A DNA stretch of 64,000 nt from Collybiopsis luxurians FD-317 M1 (lineage: Eukaryota; Basidiomycota; Agaricomycetes; Agaricales; Omphalotaceae): assembly GCA_000827265.1 (NCBI GenBank), contig KN834820.1, positions 1-64,000 of the forward strand, read 5' to 3'. The translations under genes were made by a program, and so were the position numbers. The notes below the pieces were generated by a model. That model saw nothing but the letters and a program-made list of their open reading frames with translations. It made no database searches and was not told where the DNA came from. Positions 1 to 12,159 of the stretch are shown piece after piece. Each line of letters starts with the position of its first letter. Within the stretch, counting starts at the first letter, position 1.

Positions 1-590
1 TTATTGCATATATGTTCTGCAGATACGGAATGCGGNTAGCAGTAGCTGAATACCTAAATTATTGCCTACGGTCCCATAGAATGACTCTACCGTGGCGCTT
101 CAGAAACAATGCTGCCCGGCAGGTACTGACGCACCGCATATATGTTCCTCGGCAAAGTCGTGCTACCAACATGAAGCAGCCGGGGGTCGGTCACTGTACT
201 GATCAAAAATGCAGCGAGATTGTAATTGACTCTTTTGCTATTGGGAATGAATCTATTCTATTATATACGGTAGTATTGGCTGCGTTTAAATTAGCCCACC
301 GGTGGGATCTAAATAATGTCTCTGCAGGATCACTTTTTGTGACAGGCAGCACCTGTTTGGACGGCATACCACTTGATCCATAGGCCAAAAAATCAGAGCT
401 ACGTTAGATATATTTTCGAAAATGTTGGGGCCAGATTGTGAATGGGCATTGTAGAAGTAGAAATATAAAATGAAAAAGCATTGTCGCGCAAAAAGTTGCC
501 TCTTATGTTCTAAGGGAATTGCCACGAGGGGTTGGACAGGTTTGCTTGTCTCCTACCTTAATTTCCCCACAGCTCTTTCTGAGATCAAAC
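1..590. other. Repeat-derived DNA, no gene seen
   Basis: No reading frame here resembles a known protein. The part at about 200-385 is related, in inverted orientation, to sequence near 25,586-25,740. Both carry the same core around GCCGTCCAAACAGG, followed at a distance by a GTGGG-containing segment, which suggests pieces of one dispersed element. There is one ambiguous base at position 36. Confidence 0.5.
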
Positions 591-1780
591 AGTACCAGTG
601 GTTCTGCTGAGATGTTAAGTTGAGAGTGGAAGCCACTTTTTTCATTTGGAAATCGTGACACCATCAAATGTTACCTCTCACCAAAGTGAAGAACAATGGG
701 AACATCAATCGGAAAGTTAAGATTCAAATGCTTCATGTGGTTCAGTTGTTCATCACGGTGTCTAGGTATTTAAAGATCTTTATAGGGTGGGGGGTCTTTG
801 GCACACCAACTCTCCTTCAGTATTGAATGCATGTAATAACTATATATTTTAGCCTGCAGTGCAGGGTATTAGAGTTTAAGCAGTAAGTAGCAGTGGAAAG
901 GCAGACAAGTGCACCAAGCACTTATATAAGATCACACGGATCAAGGAGGTGAGATGCCACTGTTACATTTGGATATCTAGTCCTTAGATACAAGTCCTGA
1001 GTACATGTGTAATACTCTACATAAAAGGTAAGTAGATAATTAGTATACTATGAGTGGCTGGGAAGTAAGCAAGTGGGAACATAAGTAGATACTGCGAGCA
1101 AGGATCAGGTTGCCTGTGAACATTATGGTACAAAGATAGAACAGTGTGAGATAACAAGGGAACAGAAATATAAGTATAGTACAGCTACAAGACAGTGTTC
1201 CATAGATGGATATATCCAATTGTACCTTGTGAATACCTAATTATAATTCAACACAGGATTCCAACTATGACTCTTACTTACAGTTTACATGGCAGTTCAC
1301 AATATACTACTCAAATTGGCAATGTAAATATTCTTGAATTTGTGACACTTTGACAGTAGACAAGTGATCTTATTCACAGCATTAGATTTACTTACAGTTG
1401 ATATACTGTATTTGAATCTATTGACCTGAGCGAGGCAAATAGCCAACCTGTGGAGTCGGGGATTGCGGCCGCAGGCAGCGCTCACGGTTCTTTTCGCTGC
1501 AAGTGAAGAGTCAGAAGTAGTGGTGCTTGATGTACAGCAGGTTTACAGAACAATCTCTAAGCCGGGTTGTTTCGGTCTCAATACACTCATTATGTTGTGA
1601 CATTCACTCTCTGCATTCCGGCATAATTGTATATGTTTTATGCTAGTGCAATCAATTTGACATTTTCCATAACGGAAAGAGCCAAGCTGGGTTATGTGAA
1701 ATCTCAGTCTCAATGCACCGTTGCTTGTCTTGTGCAGGTTGTTATTTATATCGTTGATACAAATAAGCATTATAAGACCA
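590..1780 (+). repeat. Upstream part of duplicated DUF6534 block, copy A
   Basis: Short stretches at about 590-760 (a CTGCTGAGATGTT word, then TCAAATGTTACCT) and 1,680-1,780 match the DNA upstream of DUF6534 copies B (12,410-12,500 and 12,750-12,860) and C (28,980-29,110 and 29,830-29,950). The duplicated unit therefore included long 5' flanking DNA, not only the coding region. Between the matching words the copies differ by insertions. No coding region is evident. Confidence 0.55.
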
Positions 1781-1845
1781 CGTTGGAAATAAAAATATGA
1801 GGAAGATAAGGGTGTGTTGGAAATAAATTATAAGGAAGACGAGTA

Positions 1846-2308
1846 TGTTGGCACTCAGATAGAAAACAGAGTTAAAAACTCACAAATTCCGTTTGTCCTC
1901 TACATGGTGGTAAGCAAAAGAGTGAGCAAAATCATAGAGTGACAATTGGATGCGGAAGCATCCATACACTACAACTTACATACAGTAATTAGGGCTGTGC
2001 AGATAACTGCCAGATTGTCAATTAATCATGTTCATAATCATGATACTGGCATCTATCATGATATCCAACAGAATGTTGTTGCTGAGGTAGAAAACAGAGA
2101 TAATAACACATAAATTCCGTTTGTCCTCTACATGGTGAGCGAGAGATAGACATGTGATATAGAGCAACCATCAGATGCAGAAGCATCCATAAACTGCAGC
2201 TTATATACAGAAAATAGAGCTATGCAGGTAACTACGAGATTGTCAATTGATCATAATCATAATCATGATACTGATACTGATATCTATCATGATATCCAAA
2301 TTCCAACA
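1846..2308. repeat. Tandem pair of ~225-235 bp LTR-like units
   Basis: Two similar units lie head to tail, at about 1,846-2,070 and 2,074-2,308. They share the words AATTCCGTTTGTCCTCTACA, GAAGCATCCATA and ATCTATCATGATATCCAA. Unit 1 starts TGTTGG and ends CCAACA, the inverted ends typical of Copia-type LTRs. Copies B and C of the surrounding duplicated block lack this DNA, so it was inserted in copy A. No retrotransposon coding region lies between the units. A solo or tandem LTR is the preferred reading, and a simple tandem duplication is the alternative. Confidence 0.45.
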
Positions 2309-2396
2309 GACCACCGATAAAAAGGGAAGGACCTGGTCTCAACACAAGAATAACCCATATTTCGTGACTGTTCAAGTTTCCTGTCCCAAACTCACA

Positions 2397-4112
2397 ATGG
2401 CTATCTCTCTTGGTCCAACTTACGGAGTTTGGCTTGTTTCACTCTGGCTAGAGACAATGTTTGCGAAAAATTCTATTCTTTTCACCTATGCTCAGTAACA
2501 TTTGTAGGCTATATGGGATGGGGCTGTTGCAAACTTGGCTATATTTTCATTGGTACCCCAAAGACCATTGGTGGATAAAGTTAACAGTTAGTGCAGCTTT
2601 TATATAGAGTCATATATCTCATTTCTATGATTAACAGGTTATTTTTTTGACGTATGGATTAGATTATGCCTTTGTTTTGCCACCCGCCTCAAATGATTGA
2701 ATGACTTATACTACAGATGTACAGAAAGTCTTCAGATTATTTGCTTCTTTGCTTCAACCTATCACCATCTCATCAATAATTTTGGCAACATTGAAGTAAT
2801 TTATATCCTTGATAAGTAAGCCTATCCGTTACAGATTCTTCCGGGTCGTTGACATACATACCGATAGGTTCGATTCAGTTCGTGCTCCCTGCTCACTTAT
2901 GATATTCCCAAATAAACCTTTCTTCGGCAGATCCAGCTCATTTCGGGAGTGGGTTAACGTTTCTAATGTTTAATATTTTTGAAACTGCTGAAAATAGTTC
3001 ACAGTATATTTCAGCTTTTACTGTCCAACTGTGAGCTGCACTCTCATTTGGGAAGAAATTAGAAATTCAACTCCTAAAGGTACTTTGGATATTGCATCTA
3101 CCGTTGTAAGAAAGCAGCTTAAAACTATCCTTTCAAATCGGACTAACAATTGTCTAGTAATCAGTCAGAGGCCAACAATCGCGGCTGTTATTGTACATAC
3201 TTCTATCTCTTTTATTGACTCTATTCCAAAATTTCCAACAGGTGGTACTTGCTACGGTCCAGTTAGGAGCAGGAATTGGTATGTATTCAAATTATCAAGT
3301 TGCACGTTGGTCTCATTACAGTTCTTGCAGCTGAAACAGTAAGAACGTGGGGAAATGTTCACATATCCAGTTTATTTGCTCAGATATAAGTCAACTAGAA
3401 CAATCCTGCCCGACATCTCAAAAGTGCATACATTTGAGGTAGAGTTCTTGCTCCATCATTGAATGCCACTTGGCACCTCACCCTTTTCGTTCCTATTCCA
3501 GTCAACAATGGTCTTGCAGAGCGTCTCATCCTTTCTGTGTGATGTTGTTATTACAACAGCCCTTTTCAGTACAATCTATAGTAAAAAATCACCAATTCAA
3601 TCGTAAGTAACAAGTCCTGAACTGCGTTTTACATGATATTGATGATCAGCATTTGTAGCACTCAAACAATGCTGCACAGACTGGCTATCCATGCACTTAA
3701 CCGAGGGGTGTTAACAGCGGTTACAGCTGCACTGAATTTTATTCTTGTAGGTAGTTCGTTGTATATAAGGAAATAGAGGCTTAATACCCCTTACAGTTTC
3801 TGGCACTTCCGACAGCATACTACTATTTTCTTGGTCTCATGCTCAGTGGCAAATGTACGTGATTCACCCTCTGAGCTGTCCATTATATCGAACAATTCAA
3901 TGAATATAGTGTACATGAATACCATGTTGGCAACGTATGTTAACTGGATTGGTAGCCGAAACTCAGTCGCTCAGTTTCATTTGAAGTTTAAATACCAGAA
4001 CTTATGTTTCAAACTCGTCCCAGCAGGATGTCCACCCTTGGCAGTCCATTCCTCTTCAGACATTATCAGCTTCCCACAGAGTACCAGAAGGTTCCCAAGT
4101 TATAACAGTTGA
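2397..4112 (+). pseudogene. DUF6534-family membrane protein, copy A (probably decayed)
   Basis: This is one of three related copies of a basidiomycete multi-pass membrane protein resembling the DUF6534 family, whose role is unknown. The chosen start reads MAISLGPTYGVWLVSLWLET. Later exon-like pieces give YGMGLLQTWLYFHWYPKD, INNFGN, QLGAGIGMYS, DVVITTALFSTIYSKKS, LAIHALNRGVLTAV and IVYMNTMLATYVN, in the family order: first helix, YPKD loop, the TNYGN-like motif, the charged loop before the last helices, and the YMNSMLA-like C-terminus. The pieces lie in different frames and would need about six to eight introns. I could not build an uninterrupted model, and the DNA is CpG-poor like copies B and C. 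A diverged intron-rich gene cannot be excluded. Confidence 0.6.
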
Positions 4113-4599
4113 AACCGTAACATCTGTTCATTTTGATGAGTCTGGTTTAGTAAGCAGCAACTGTCTTTCATAGCACTATGTCATACTGACAATTCAGATG
4201 AAGGCCAAAAATCCAAAAACTTCATTAGTGCCAGAGATTGTGTAGTGTGTCTTGGTACAGTAGATCTGTGTACTGAACTACAGTAGAAGCTGCTCTGGGC
4301 TGTCGATCATACAGCTGTCACGCAGCACGATAGCTAGCAGTGCACATAATCACTTAGCCAAGTGACACAATACTTATTTGATGTGAGTTGATATGCACTA
4401 CATACCCTTCCGCGTACCAGGGTCCCGGACCCCAGTAGCGAGGCTGTCACTGGAGCGGCGGAGCATTCTATCACTCCAGGATCACCGTATTCTCATACCG
4501 ACATTTATATCTATTATGTTTTTCAAATCTGCTAGTTGCTCATCCCACTTTCCATCAGCTTGCATTACTCGCTATCTTAGGTGCCCATGGTAAACTTGC

Positions 4600-6100
4600 A
4601 GCGGATACAGTTTTGGGGGGTCCGAAAAAAAAACTTATATACCGGGGGTCGGAATTTTTTTTTCACACTTAGTCGGTGAACTTACCTACCTCCAGGTGAT
4701 ACAAATCTTATGTAATGGTCCTAGGATAGTAATGTTTAGTTCTAAATTACCTATATGTTTTGCTGCACCAGTCGTCTACCTTTCCCACAAGTATTTTACT
4801 GTTGCATTTTGAGCACTTCATAAGGGGTGGGACAGTGGGACAAATCATACAAAATTTATTTTTTGTAAGTACCTGTTAGACACTTGAACATTAGGCAATT
4901 TATGAATTTAATTACCATAAAAGGTCAAGTGCCTGTGGGCACTTAGGGGAAAATTTGTAAAAACTCAATTGGACATTGGACAGGGTGGGACATTTTGTTT
5001 CGTAAGATGCCATGCAGACACAGGACATATGAAGTGCTTAAAATGCTACAGTAGACCTGATTTGACCTTTGATCCTGTTAAGCAAGAACACACTCAATTT
5101 CTTACACCAATGTTAATACAGTGAGCTGATTACTGTACTATTACAACCACAAATTCACAGGGTATCACGTGTTACACCATTATTTTATGAAAACACTGAT
5201 TCAGAGGGTCTTGTTATGCATTATGGAATTCAGATAGATTCAATTCAAACAACAGTTTGGACTGCAAAGCAGTGATGCCATGTCTGATTGTTATCATGTA
5301 TTCAAACAATTTTTGCAACATTCTATTTTCATTTATCACAAATAAATATTTAAGTGCTGTTACACCTTTGATTTTATCTAAATTCAGACCCTAATGTTAC
5401 ACATTATTATTTAAAAATTTAACAAATTCATGGTGTATTGTGGATAATGGGTTATGAGAGTGAATAATGGACTTGTTAGTGTTGGCTCTTCTCGGAGCCT
5501 TATATACCTAAGTACATAGTATCTAGAATGTTCTAGTAAGTACTGTAAGTATCTACTGTAAGTATCTGACTAATGTCTGTAGATGAGTAAGAAAGAGTAC
5601 AGAATAGTAATATGGAAACTCAGAGAATATTTTATAATGTTCTACAAGCTTCTTAGCTTGCACTTGCAATCAAGCTGAAATCTACAACATGGTGCTGTGT
5701 TATGCATTACGTGAACTTACAGTCATGATAGTACAGTATACTGGCTCACAGTCCTTCTTTGTACATTGTATTTTCACTTCCCAAGAAGCCAAGAGACTTT
5801 GTGATATCATGGAGCTGATTAATATCATATTTGAGACCATCAGAAGGCTGCCAGAGACCACCTTGGAGGTCAGTCAGAAAGTTTTTTTCACATCTCTCGG
5901 ACCGGCCTACCTACCTGCTCCTGATCTGGGATTTCCCAGTCCGGACCTCCTTGAATGGGGACTTGGGCTACTTAATTTGGGGCTAATTTTCCTTCCAACA
6001 TTCAAGCTCTGGATTTGCATGATATGCACAATCACAGTCGACCTCCTCTAGGATTCTGCCAGTGCTACTACACATGAATGATGAGAGCCTCTTGTACTGC
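4600..6100. other. Gene-free stretch
   Basis: The DNA is AT-rich with no convincing coding frame. Two mirror-like tracts sit at about 4,610-4,670 (a GGGGGTCCG run followed by A, then a GGGGGTCGG run followed by T). The word GGGTGGGACA occurs twice within 200 bp (about 4,825 and 4,983). A short frame at 5,689-6,051 has no recognisable features. Confidence 0.4.
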
Positions 6101-6129
6101 AAATGACGCACTTTTTTTTTTTTTGCATT

Positions 6130-6300
6130 GCCACTCAAATGGTGTGGTAGTTAGTGTTGGGCAGGGTTGGGTTGCAACCCCTATGGTCAGGTCAAGGTCA
6201 GCAGGGTCAAGGTCAGCTATAATTGTGACCCTGACCCCAGGGGGAAAGTCAGGTCAAAGTTGGGTCAGGTCAAAGTCAACCCCAGGGTCAAATGACATAA
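6130..6300. repeat. GGTCA-rich subterminal-type repeat array
   Basis: About a dozen GGTCA or GGTCAAGGTCAG words, with some GACC complements, are packed into roughly 130 bp. They follow a TTAGTGTTGGGCAGGG segment that resembles a hAT-type terminal inverted repeat. The organisation matches the GGTTCA-rich MITE at 17,039-17,600. I could not find the second end of this element or its target-site duplication. Confidence 0.45.
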
Positions 6301-7067
6301 TCATTTTACTCTTATCAATGATAAGAAGAAAGATTGGCTGTGGGTATGTAGACTTGCAGAGCACAAAAAAAGGGTAAAAACTAGGATATCTCATTGAATT
6401 AGTACTAGAGGCTTCCTTCTCAAAGCAATTTTCATTATCTGATCTTGAGCCTCACCCAGTAACAGTGGCTAAGAGACCATTCTTCTCCTCTGTATACTCT
6501 GCAATGCTTGATCCAGTCTTCCTAAACTGTACTTCATTCTTTGAAGTTGATTTGATCACCTCAGGAGGCTCAGGAGTCAGTGATATCAACTAACAGACAA
6601 TTACCAAGTTTTATAATCACAGGACTTCCTAATAAAAACTGCTGTTCACTTGAGATTGACCTTGACAAAGTGGCCACAAATTGAGGGAAGAGATCTGTTC
6701 AATGTCCCTATCTAAAATTGTCAATGAAAGTGTCCAACAACTGCCTGAGCCACTTATGCAAAGAGCCAAAAAGAGCGCAATACTGTAGCTGGTCTTTTGC
6801 GTATAGTGATAGCAGGCGTTAATCTCGTTAATCTTTAAGTCAAGCATGAATATACGGCCTCGAAGGTCGCTTACTATTTTATCCGCTGAAGGGAAGGAAG
6901 ATTCATCAGTGAATTCGAAGCTGTCATGGATAAGTATATCACAATCACATTTTCAAACTCTGTGAAGTTAGAGAGGTTTGGAGAAGGTTCGAATCCCACG
7001 TCCAAAAAATTCTTATCCTTAACCACCACCATCAACGAACAAAGTCTTGAAGTTCCTAGCGTTTTTA

Positions 7068-8451
7068 ATGGACAGCGAGGAAGATTACGATGCCGCCGCT
7101 GAATCAGGAATTCCAGAACCCCCACCAAGCTTTGCACACGCTATCGAAATAGAAAAGTATGCCCCAGGCCAATCAGGGTTGAAAGAACTAAGAGACGAAC
7201 TGGAGAGCTTCGAAGCAAAAGGTTAAAAGGACTCGAAATTTATCTGGCGATATCGTCATAAACTCACGGCTCACTTACATTTTACCAGAAGAGGATATTT
7301 ATACTGAGCAAGACTGCGTCACGCTCACGAACTCTGTGAATGCACAAATTCAGCACGTAGCGGTTTCTATTGTGAACGCCTTCAGAGGCTTAATCACACC
7401 TTCAACATCCCTCTCATCCAATTTCGGCTCAAACAGTTCTCCAACTCATCAATCCGAGTCTCAGTCAGACAGTCTCATGTCGGACGGCACGCCGCCAGAG
7501 TTTCGAAGCATCCGGACAATGCTAGGCGAACCAGCGTACCAATTCTTTCTCAATCCACAGAACCGCCATCGCGTCGATTCGGTTAGATACCTGTACCTCA
7601 CTCGCTGTGCGATCCAGGCTATTCTGGCCACTCTCTCCGAAGAGATCATCAGTGTTTGGTCGTTCAATAGAGAAGAACATAACATCTTGCTCGGTATTTA
7701 CATTTCTCTACGGGATCAGCATGGTATGTATTTCAATCCTCTATACCCCTTCTGGTCAACCTTGAGCCTTCGTTCCGTATTTCATTCGGATTACACAGTA
7801 ATGCTTACCTATATATATCCCCTCTTCATTCTAGATAACCCGGCATTGACAAGCACCTGGCGATCCCTCACCCGTACCCACACTAAAATATCGCAATACT
7901 ACCCCCTCAAACCCTCCGCCGTCCTCTCCTTCTCCAGTGAAATATCCAAAGTCCTCCTCCTCTCCGGCCTAGCAGCCCAATGGAACATAGAGGACACGAA
8001 GGAAATGGTTAAAGACTATTTCGAACGTGATCTGGGGGAATTGTACGATTGTTGTTTTCGGTTGGATCGAGTGGCACATCATGGAGTGGCGGCTCGTGAT
8101 ACCGGTGGTAGTGGTAGTGGTAATAGTGAGGATGAAGGGGAACCCGAAGAGATGAGGGCGTTCGATGTTGTGGTGTATCGTCCTGAGCCAGGAGAGGTTT
8201 ATGATAAGGATATGATGGATCCCATCAAATCGAGTTCCGAGTCGTCGGGAATGGGAATGGATGCGAACGGGGAGGGTGAGGAGGAAAAGGATTTCACAGA
8301 GTACATTTCCTCTACGTGTGGTCTTGGTCTGTTAAAGATCGATACAACTGCAGGCAGTTTAAAAGGGACTGAGGAAATCCTGCTTAAACCCAGTGTGCAA
8401 TTGTCAAGTCTTTTCCTTTCGAACATTCGTAACAACGTTGAGGACGGTTGA
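7068..8451 (+). CDS. Conserved-looking protein of unknown function, three exons
   Basis: This is the cleanest intact gene in the window. The model joins exons 7,068-7,221, 7,289-7,723 and 7,835-8,451, with GT-AG introns of 67 and 111 bp. It encodes about 401 residues. The 111-bp intron is in frame and stop-free, so retention would add 37 residues. The N-terminus is acidic (MDSEEDYDAAAESG). The middle is helical, with aromatic and Arg-rich motifs (RVDSVRYLYLTRCAIQ, WSFNREEHNILLG) near residues 115-180. A Ser/Gly/Glu-rich disordered tail lies beyond about residue 270. No signal peptide, membrane segment or catalytic motif is apparent. The start was chosen because exon 1 splices in frame with the acidic leader. 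I do not recognise the family. GC content and CpG content are higher than in the flanks, as expected for a functional gene. Confidence 0.7.
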
Positions 8452-8459
8452 GGATGATG

Positions 8460-9130
8460 AATAACTTTACCAATAAGCTGTATAAACCCCGTGGCTCCGC
8501 GAATTCCTATCCAGATCTTCTATACAATCCCCAACCATAACCTTTCCGTACTCCTCCCTACATACATCTCCGCTACATTATGATATGACTACTCGTCACC
8601 TCCCCGTTACATACTCTACACCATCCATTCAAAGTGATTTACCAAACTTACTCGAACGTTCCGCTCAATCAGATTACATCGACTATATCAACAGTACTTA
8701 CCAGATTCACATCCTTACGATAATTTCTCAAACAGCATAAAGTCTCGATAACGGGCTTGAATTCTATTAAACCACATACTACACAAAACAGGTCAGCCTC
8801 GAGTCTGAAATTGAACATCCAACATTCGACACAGAAAGCAAAGCGAAAAATCTCAGGAAAGCAAATGGTCCAGAGAGACCATCGAAGCAAAGCCGGTCAT
8901 AGATCACGCTGCTCCCCAAAGCCAAAACCGCCTACTGTCCCGATAGGTTCAGTCGGCGGAGAAAGCCTTCGAAGCGTCATCTGGCCCCGGCAAAGTGTCA
9001 TCACGAAAAAGAAAGAGCAAGAAAAGAAGACCATAACGATAACGCGAACGGATGACGTAAAACTTACCTATAGTACACACAGCGTCCACGGCATCGCAGG
9101 TACGTCTAGTACAACAGAACAAAATCTGTT
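8460..9130. other. Intergenic region between the unknown gene and the DHHC gene
   Basis: This holds the 3' flank of the plus-strand gene ending at 8,451 and the 3' flank of the minus-strand palmitoyltransferase ending at 9,141, so the two genes converge. A frame at 8,757-9,134 is rich in Lys, Ser and Thr without recognisable motifs and is not called as a gene. Confidence 0.4.
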
Positions 9131-9140
9131 CTGACCACTT

Positions 9141-10655
9141 CTAAGGCTCATCCTCCTCGTCCGTCAGTTCTTCGCCCATCCGAATCCCGCGGTGGCGTAA
9201 CAATCCTTCCCGACGAGCCCATGACCGCCCGTCTGTGTATGGTAAAACGCGGAATGGGAATAGCAAGGTATACAAGGGGCTGTTAACGACAAGTGAAAGT
9301 GAGATAATGCGAGGGAATTGTCGCGAAGTGGGGACGTACTAGCCACCCGGCCCAACGTTGAAGAAGAGTTGTAAGTTTTTCAATCTCCTACACGCCCGAA
9401 AGGAAAGTTGCATGAATTCAATCGATCCATATCGAAGTTGCGACAGCTGCGTACCCGATATCATAGCAATTTACAAAGGCCTTGAAGAGAGGATCAATGA
9501 GCGAACGAGGGAAACGACAATAGACACTCACCTCACCCCTATTTTTCGCAATCCGACCGTAAACTTCGTTATCCTGGGACTCCACTGACGTCTCTCCGTG
9601 GCTAACGGTCCACAAATGGAATGAAAGCATGATCCCCACTGCAAGACATAACACGCCCGACAGAATAAACTCTAGGATGTAAACGAGTATCGGTACATGA
9701 TATGGCCAAGGATCCGGCTTGAACGAAAAGTCAGGAAGACGTAGGGGATAGAGAAATCAACGAAAGACACACTTTGAAGTTGAGTCCCAAAGCGTCTATA
9801 AACTGTAGGTAACCCGTCATACAAAAGCAAAATGTTGATATGCAAAGGTAAGCCCTACAGACGGTATAAGCAACGGGTTCGGCCAAAGCTGACATGAACG
9901 AACATGAATAGGACAAAATGTCGCTCATTGTAGATGCCGACACACTGGTTGATCCCTTAGAGTAATATATGTAATATATGGTTGAGGACGGCGTGCGATT
10001 GGAAACGGGTAGCTTACACTGCCTTCAGATTAGCGACCAAGTTCTACCATGAGAAGAGAAGAACGAGCACTCACTGGACAATGGTGATCGTATTTCAACA
10101 CGCAACGGTTGCATATCCGGCAATGATGTGTCCTCTCCGTTGAAGGCGAAGCGTCAGTTCTCGAGACATACGCCGACCGGAAAATCTCACCTCAGGTTTT
10201 TGACCTCCACACTTCCGACACTTGGTCACAGCAGCTTTCGTAATGTTTGGCCTACTAGACCACCTTACACCCTCAGTCAAAGGTCGATTCTGCGCTTCAC
10301 TCCTTGGTCTTGCCCACAGAAATCCTTTTCCAGCTACTCGAGGCGATTCATCCGCGAAACCCGGGTTCGTAGTGACAACCAGGTAATAATGCATAAGCAA
10401 ATTGAAAGCAATGAGGGCGCATATTGGTCCACTGAGCCAAGGATAGGATAGTGAAGGCATTACAACGTCAACTGTTCAGATACGTTGAGGATGAACGTGT
10501 CTTCAACGGAGAAGATACTCACAAAAACATATCGTTCCACCTGACATTAGAATGATAGCAAATCCTACGAAGTAAGGTCCAGCAGCACCTGTTACTCGAT
10601 CTCCTAATCTCTCTAGGGCCTTGAAGCATCGAAAAACTGTCTTGGAGCAGATCAT
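9141..10655 (-). CDS. DHHC-type palmitoyltransferase (Pfa3-like), one frame break
   Basis: Predicted membrane enzyme that transfers palmitate to protein cysteines. Exons on the minus strand include 10,523-10,655 (start MICSKTVFRCFK), 10,191-10,471 and 10,075-10,134. The zinc-finger domain runs from KCRKCGGQKPE across an intron to RTHHCRICNRCVLKYDHHC, containing the DHHC catalytic motif. Downstream exons give INQCVGIYNERHFVLFM, FIDALGLNF, the hydrophobic segment LSGVLCLAVGIMLSFHLW, TSVESQDNEVY and FVNCYDIG (the TTxE-like and aromatic C-terminal family motifs). The tail ends LTDEEDEP. One base is missing where exon 3 (ending CCA) joins the next exon (GGATCAAC), so the invariant Trp after DHHCP is out of frame. 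That is either a real lesion or a base error. A truncated second copy lies at 20,940-21,690. Confidence 0.75.
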
Positions 10656-10980
10656 GGTTCAAGGTAAGCTTGGCAGGCGCTAATTTCTGACGCGTCGACC
10701 AATAGACGCTCACCGGGGCAGGTCCTTTCGGCAGTCCGGCATTTGCTGCCGAAAATTCGAGTAGAAGGAACTCGAACTGGGGAAGTATTAATGTTAGAGT
10801 GGACACTCGGCATAGTCTTTTTGAATTGGTGAAATCTCTCTGCTGTTGCCTCGGTGCCATATCGAAAGGGTCTCGATCTGCATTGATAATTACGGGTTCT
10901 ATCGAAAACCCATAGCACACTCGGCGGTTTTTCAGTCCAGCTGATGTTTTTGTCTCTCTCCTATTGTCCCGAATGGGCAA
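10656..10980 (-). promoter_or_regulatory. Upstream region of the DHHC gene, shared with its second copy
   Basis: The first 60-70 bp upstream of the start codon are conserved in the truncated copy at about 21,620-21,690, including CTAATTTCTGACGCGTCGAC. This contains ACGCGT, which matches the MluI cell-cycle box core of fungal G1/S promoters. Whether it works here is inference from the motif alone. Long minus-strand frames across this stretch look like chance. Confidence 0.35.
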
Positions 10981-11019
10981 TATATGGAGGTTGACTTAGG
11001 GATTACATACCGTATCATT

Positions 11020-11110
11020 TCGAATGGAAGTTCATCAATGCTTGCGGGATGGGCCATCGCGCATTGCACATGGCATGTACGAGTCCGGACACTTAGGAAC
11101 AGTCTATGTA
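11020..11110. repeat. Short dispersed repeat, copy 1
   Basis: The segment around GGGCCATCGCGCATTGCAC, followed by GAGTCCGGACACTTA, matches 26,868-26,930 (GGGCCATTGCGCTTTGCGC, then GAGTCTGGACATTTA) with only a few, mostly transition, differences. Its nature is unknown. Confidence 0.4.
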
Positions 11111-11183
11111 TGTCCAATGCACAGTGGGCACTATATATCACCCACGCAAACAGACTATATATCACAAGCATTCATTCCTACTG

Positions 11184-11734
11184 TCATACAACGATACCTT
11201 GGTTCATGAACGCCATCATCTTCCTCTTCCAGGCATTGCTAATGTCATCAATCTCCCAAACGGTATTGTCGAAGTCGATAGGCAAATTAACACTAGTAGC
11301 CAAGTCTCCGCACATGACAAGAATGAATACTGAACCTTTCCGACCATGCGCGCAAGTGTTCATGTTAACACGGACAACCTGATCCTGCAAAACATCCCTT
11401 ACTGGCCCCACCTCTGTGATCTGCTCTACCTTGGCGTTAGTCACAAAAAATGCTGTCTCTTTACGAATGCGGCTTCCCGGAAAAAGGTGGCGCCGATCCG
11501 TTACATACACAATCAACACTTCATGGAATGCCTGCTGAGGATGTGTGCGAAGCTTGAACACTTCGAATGTGGCTTGAGCAATGGTAGGATGGTGCTTGTG
11601 TACAAATTTGCACAGAGTCTCGATAACGATGTGGCACTCCGGCGCCCATGAATCACAATTGGATCAGTTCATCTTGCACTTTTCCTTATGGAATGGCCAG
11701 TTCTTCCTCTGACATTCAACACTCTGTATAGAGG
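11184..11734 (-). pseudogene. MYND zinc-finger protein, 3' part
   Basis: On the minus strand an exon begins after an acceptor at about 11,734 and reads SVECQRKNWPFHKEKCKMN, the second half of a MYND finger (the C-x3-C...W..H...C pattern that binds zinc and mediates protein contacts). After one in-frame TGA the same frame continues CDSWAPECHIVIETLCKFV and runs to a stop near 11,184, about 150 residues of a typical agaricomycete MYND-protein C-terminus. The 5' half of the finger and the start codon were not found upstream (11,740-12,000). The internal stop and the missing 5' end suggest a pseudogene, but an unrecognised upstream exon or a base error are alternatives. Confidence 0.55.
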
Positions 11735-12159
11735 AACTGATAAAAATATGCATGCACAAGAAGTGGAGCACATAACCTAGAGGAGAAAGTAAGAGACAAT
11801 TTAAAGGAAGAAAAGCGAGGACGGACAGAACACTCTCAAAGTTTGGAGAGGGTACTACAGATTGAAGAACCATAGATATCTTGGCCTGAAAAACCACTTT
11901 ATATCCTCTTCAACATGCAAACCCTCCTTTCTTAAAGCAATCTGTAACATCCTATTCTAAACCCCAAGATCTGCAAAGTACCTGCTTGTGACAATTTACA
12001 ATTTCTGTGAAAATTTGCATCCAAGGTTGAGTCGGAACATTCATTTTAAATTACTCTATACTGAACTCCATCCTGAAGTCTGTGGGACTTGCTATACAGT
12101 GAATGGCCGAGAACCTACCCTGGCTGGGTACCCTATCGTTGATAGTAAGGAAAAGCCGT

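Noticed and set aside
6130..6300. GGTCA array as hormone-receptor-type response elements
   Set aside because: Fungi lack these receptors, and the array resembles subterminal repeats of small transposons.
10984..11382. Plus-strand 132-codon frame upstream of the palmitoyltransferase
   Set aside because: It overlaps several frames of similar length in other phases, partly lies opposite the MYND gene, and has no conserved motif.
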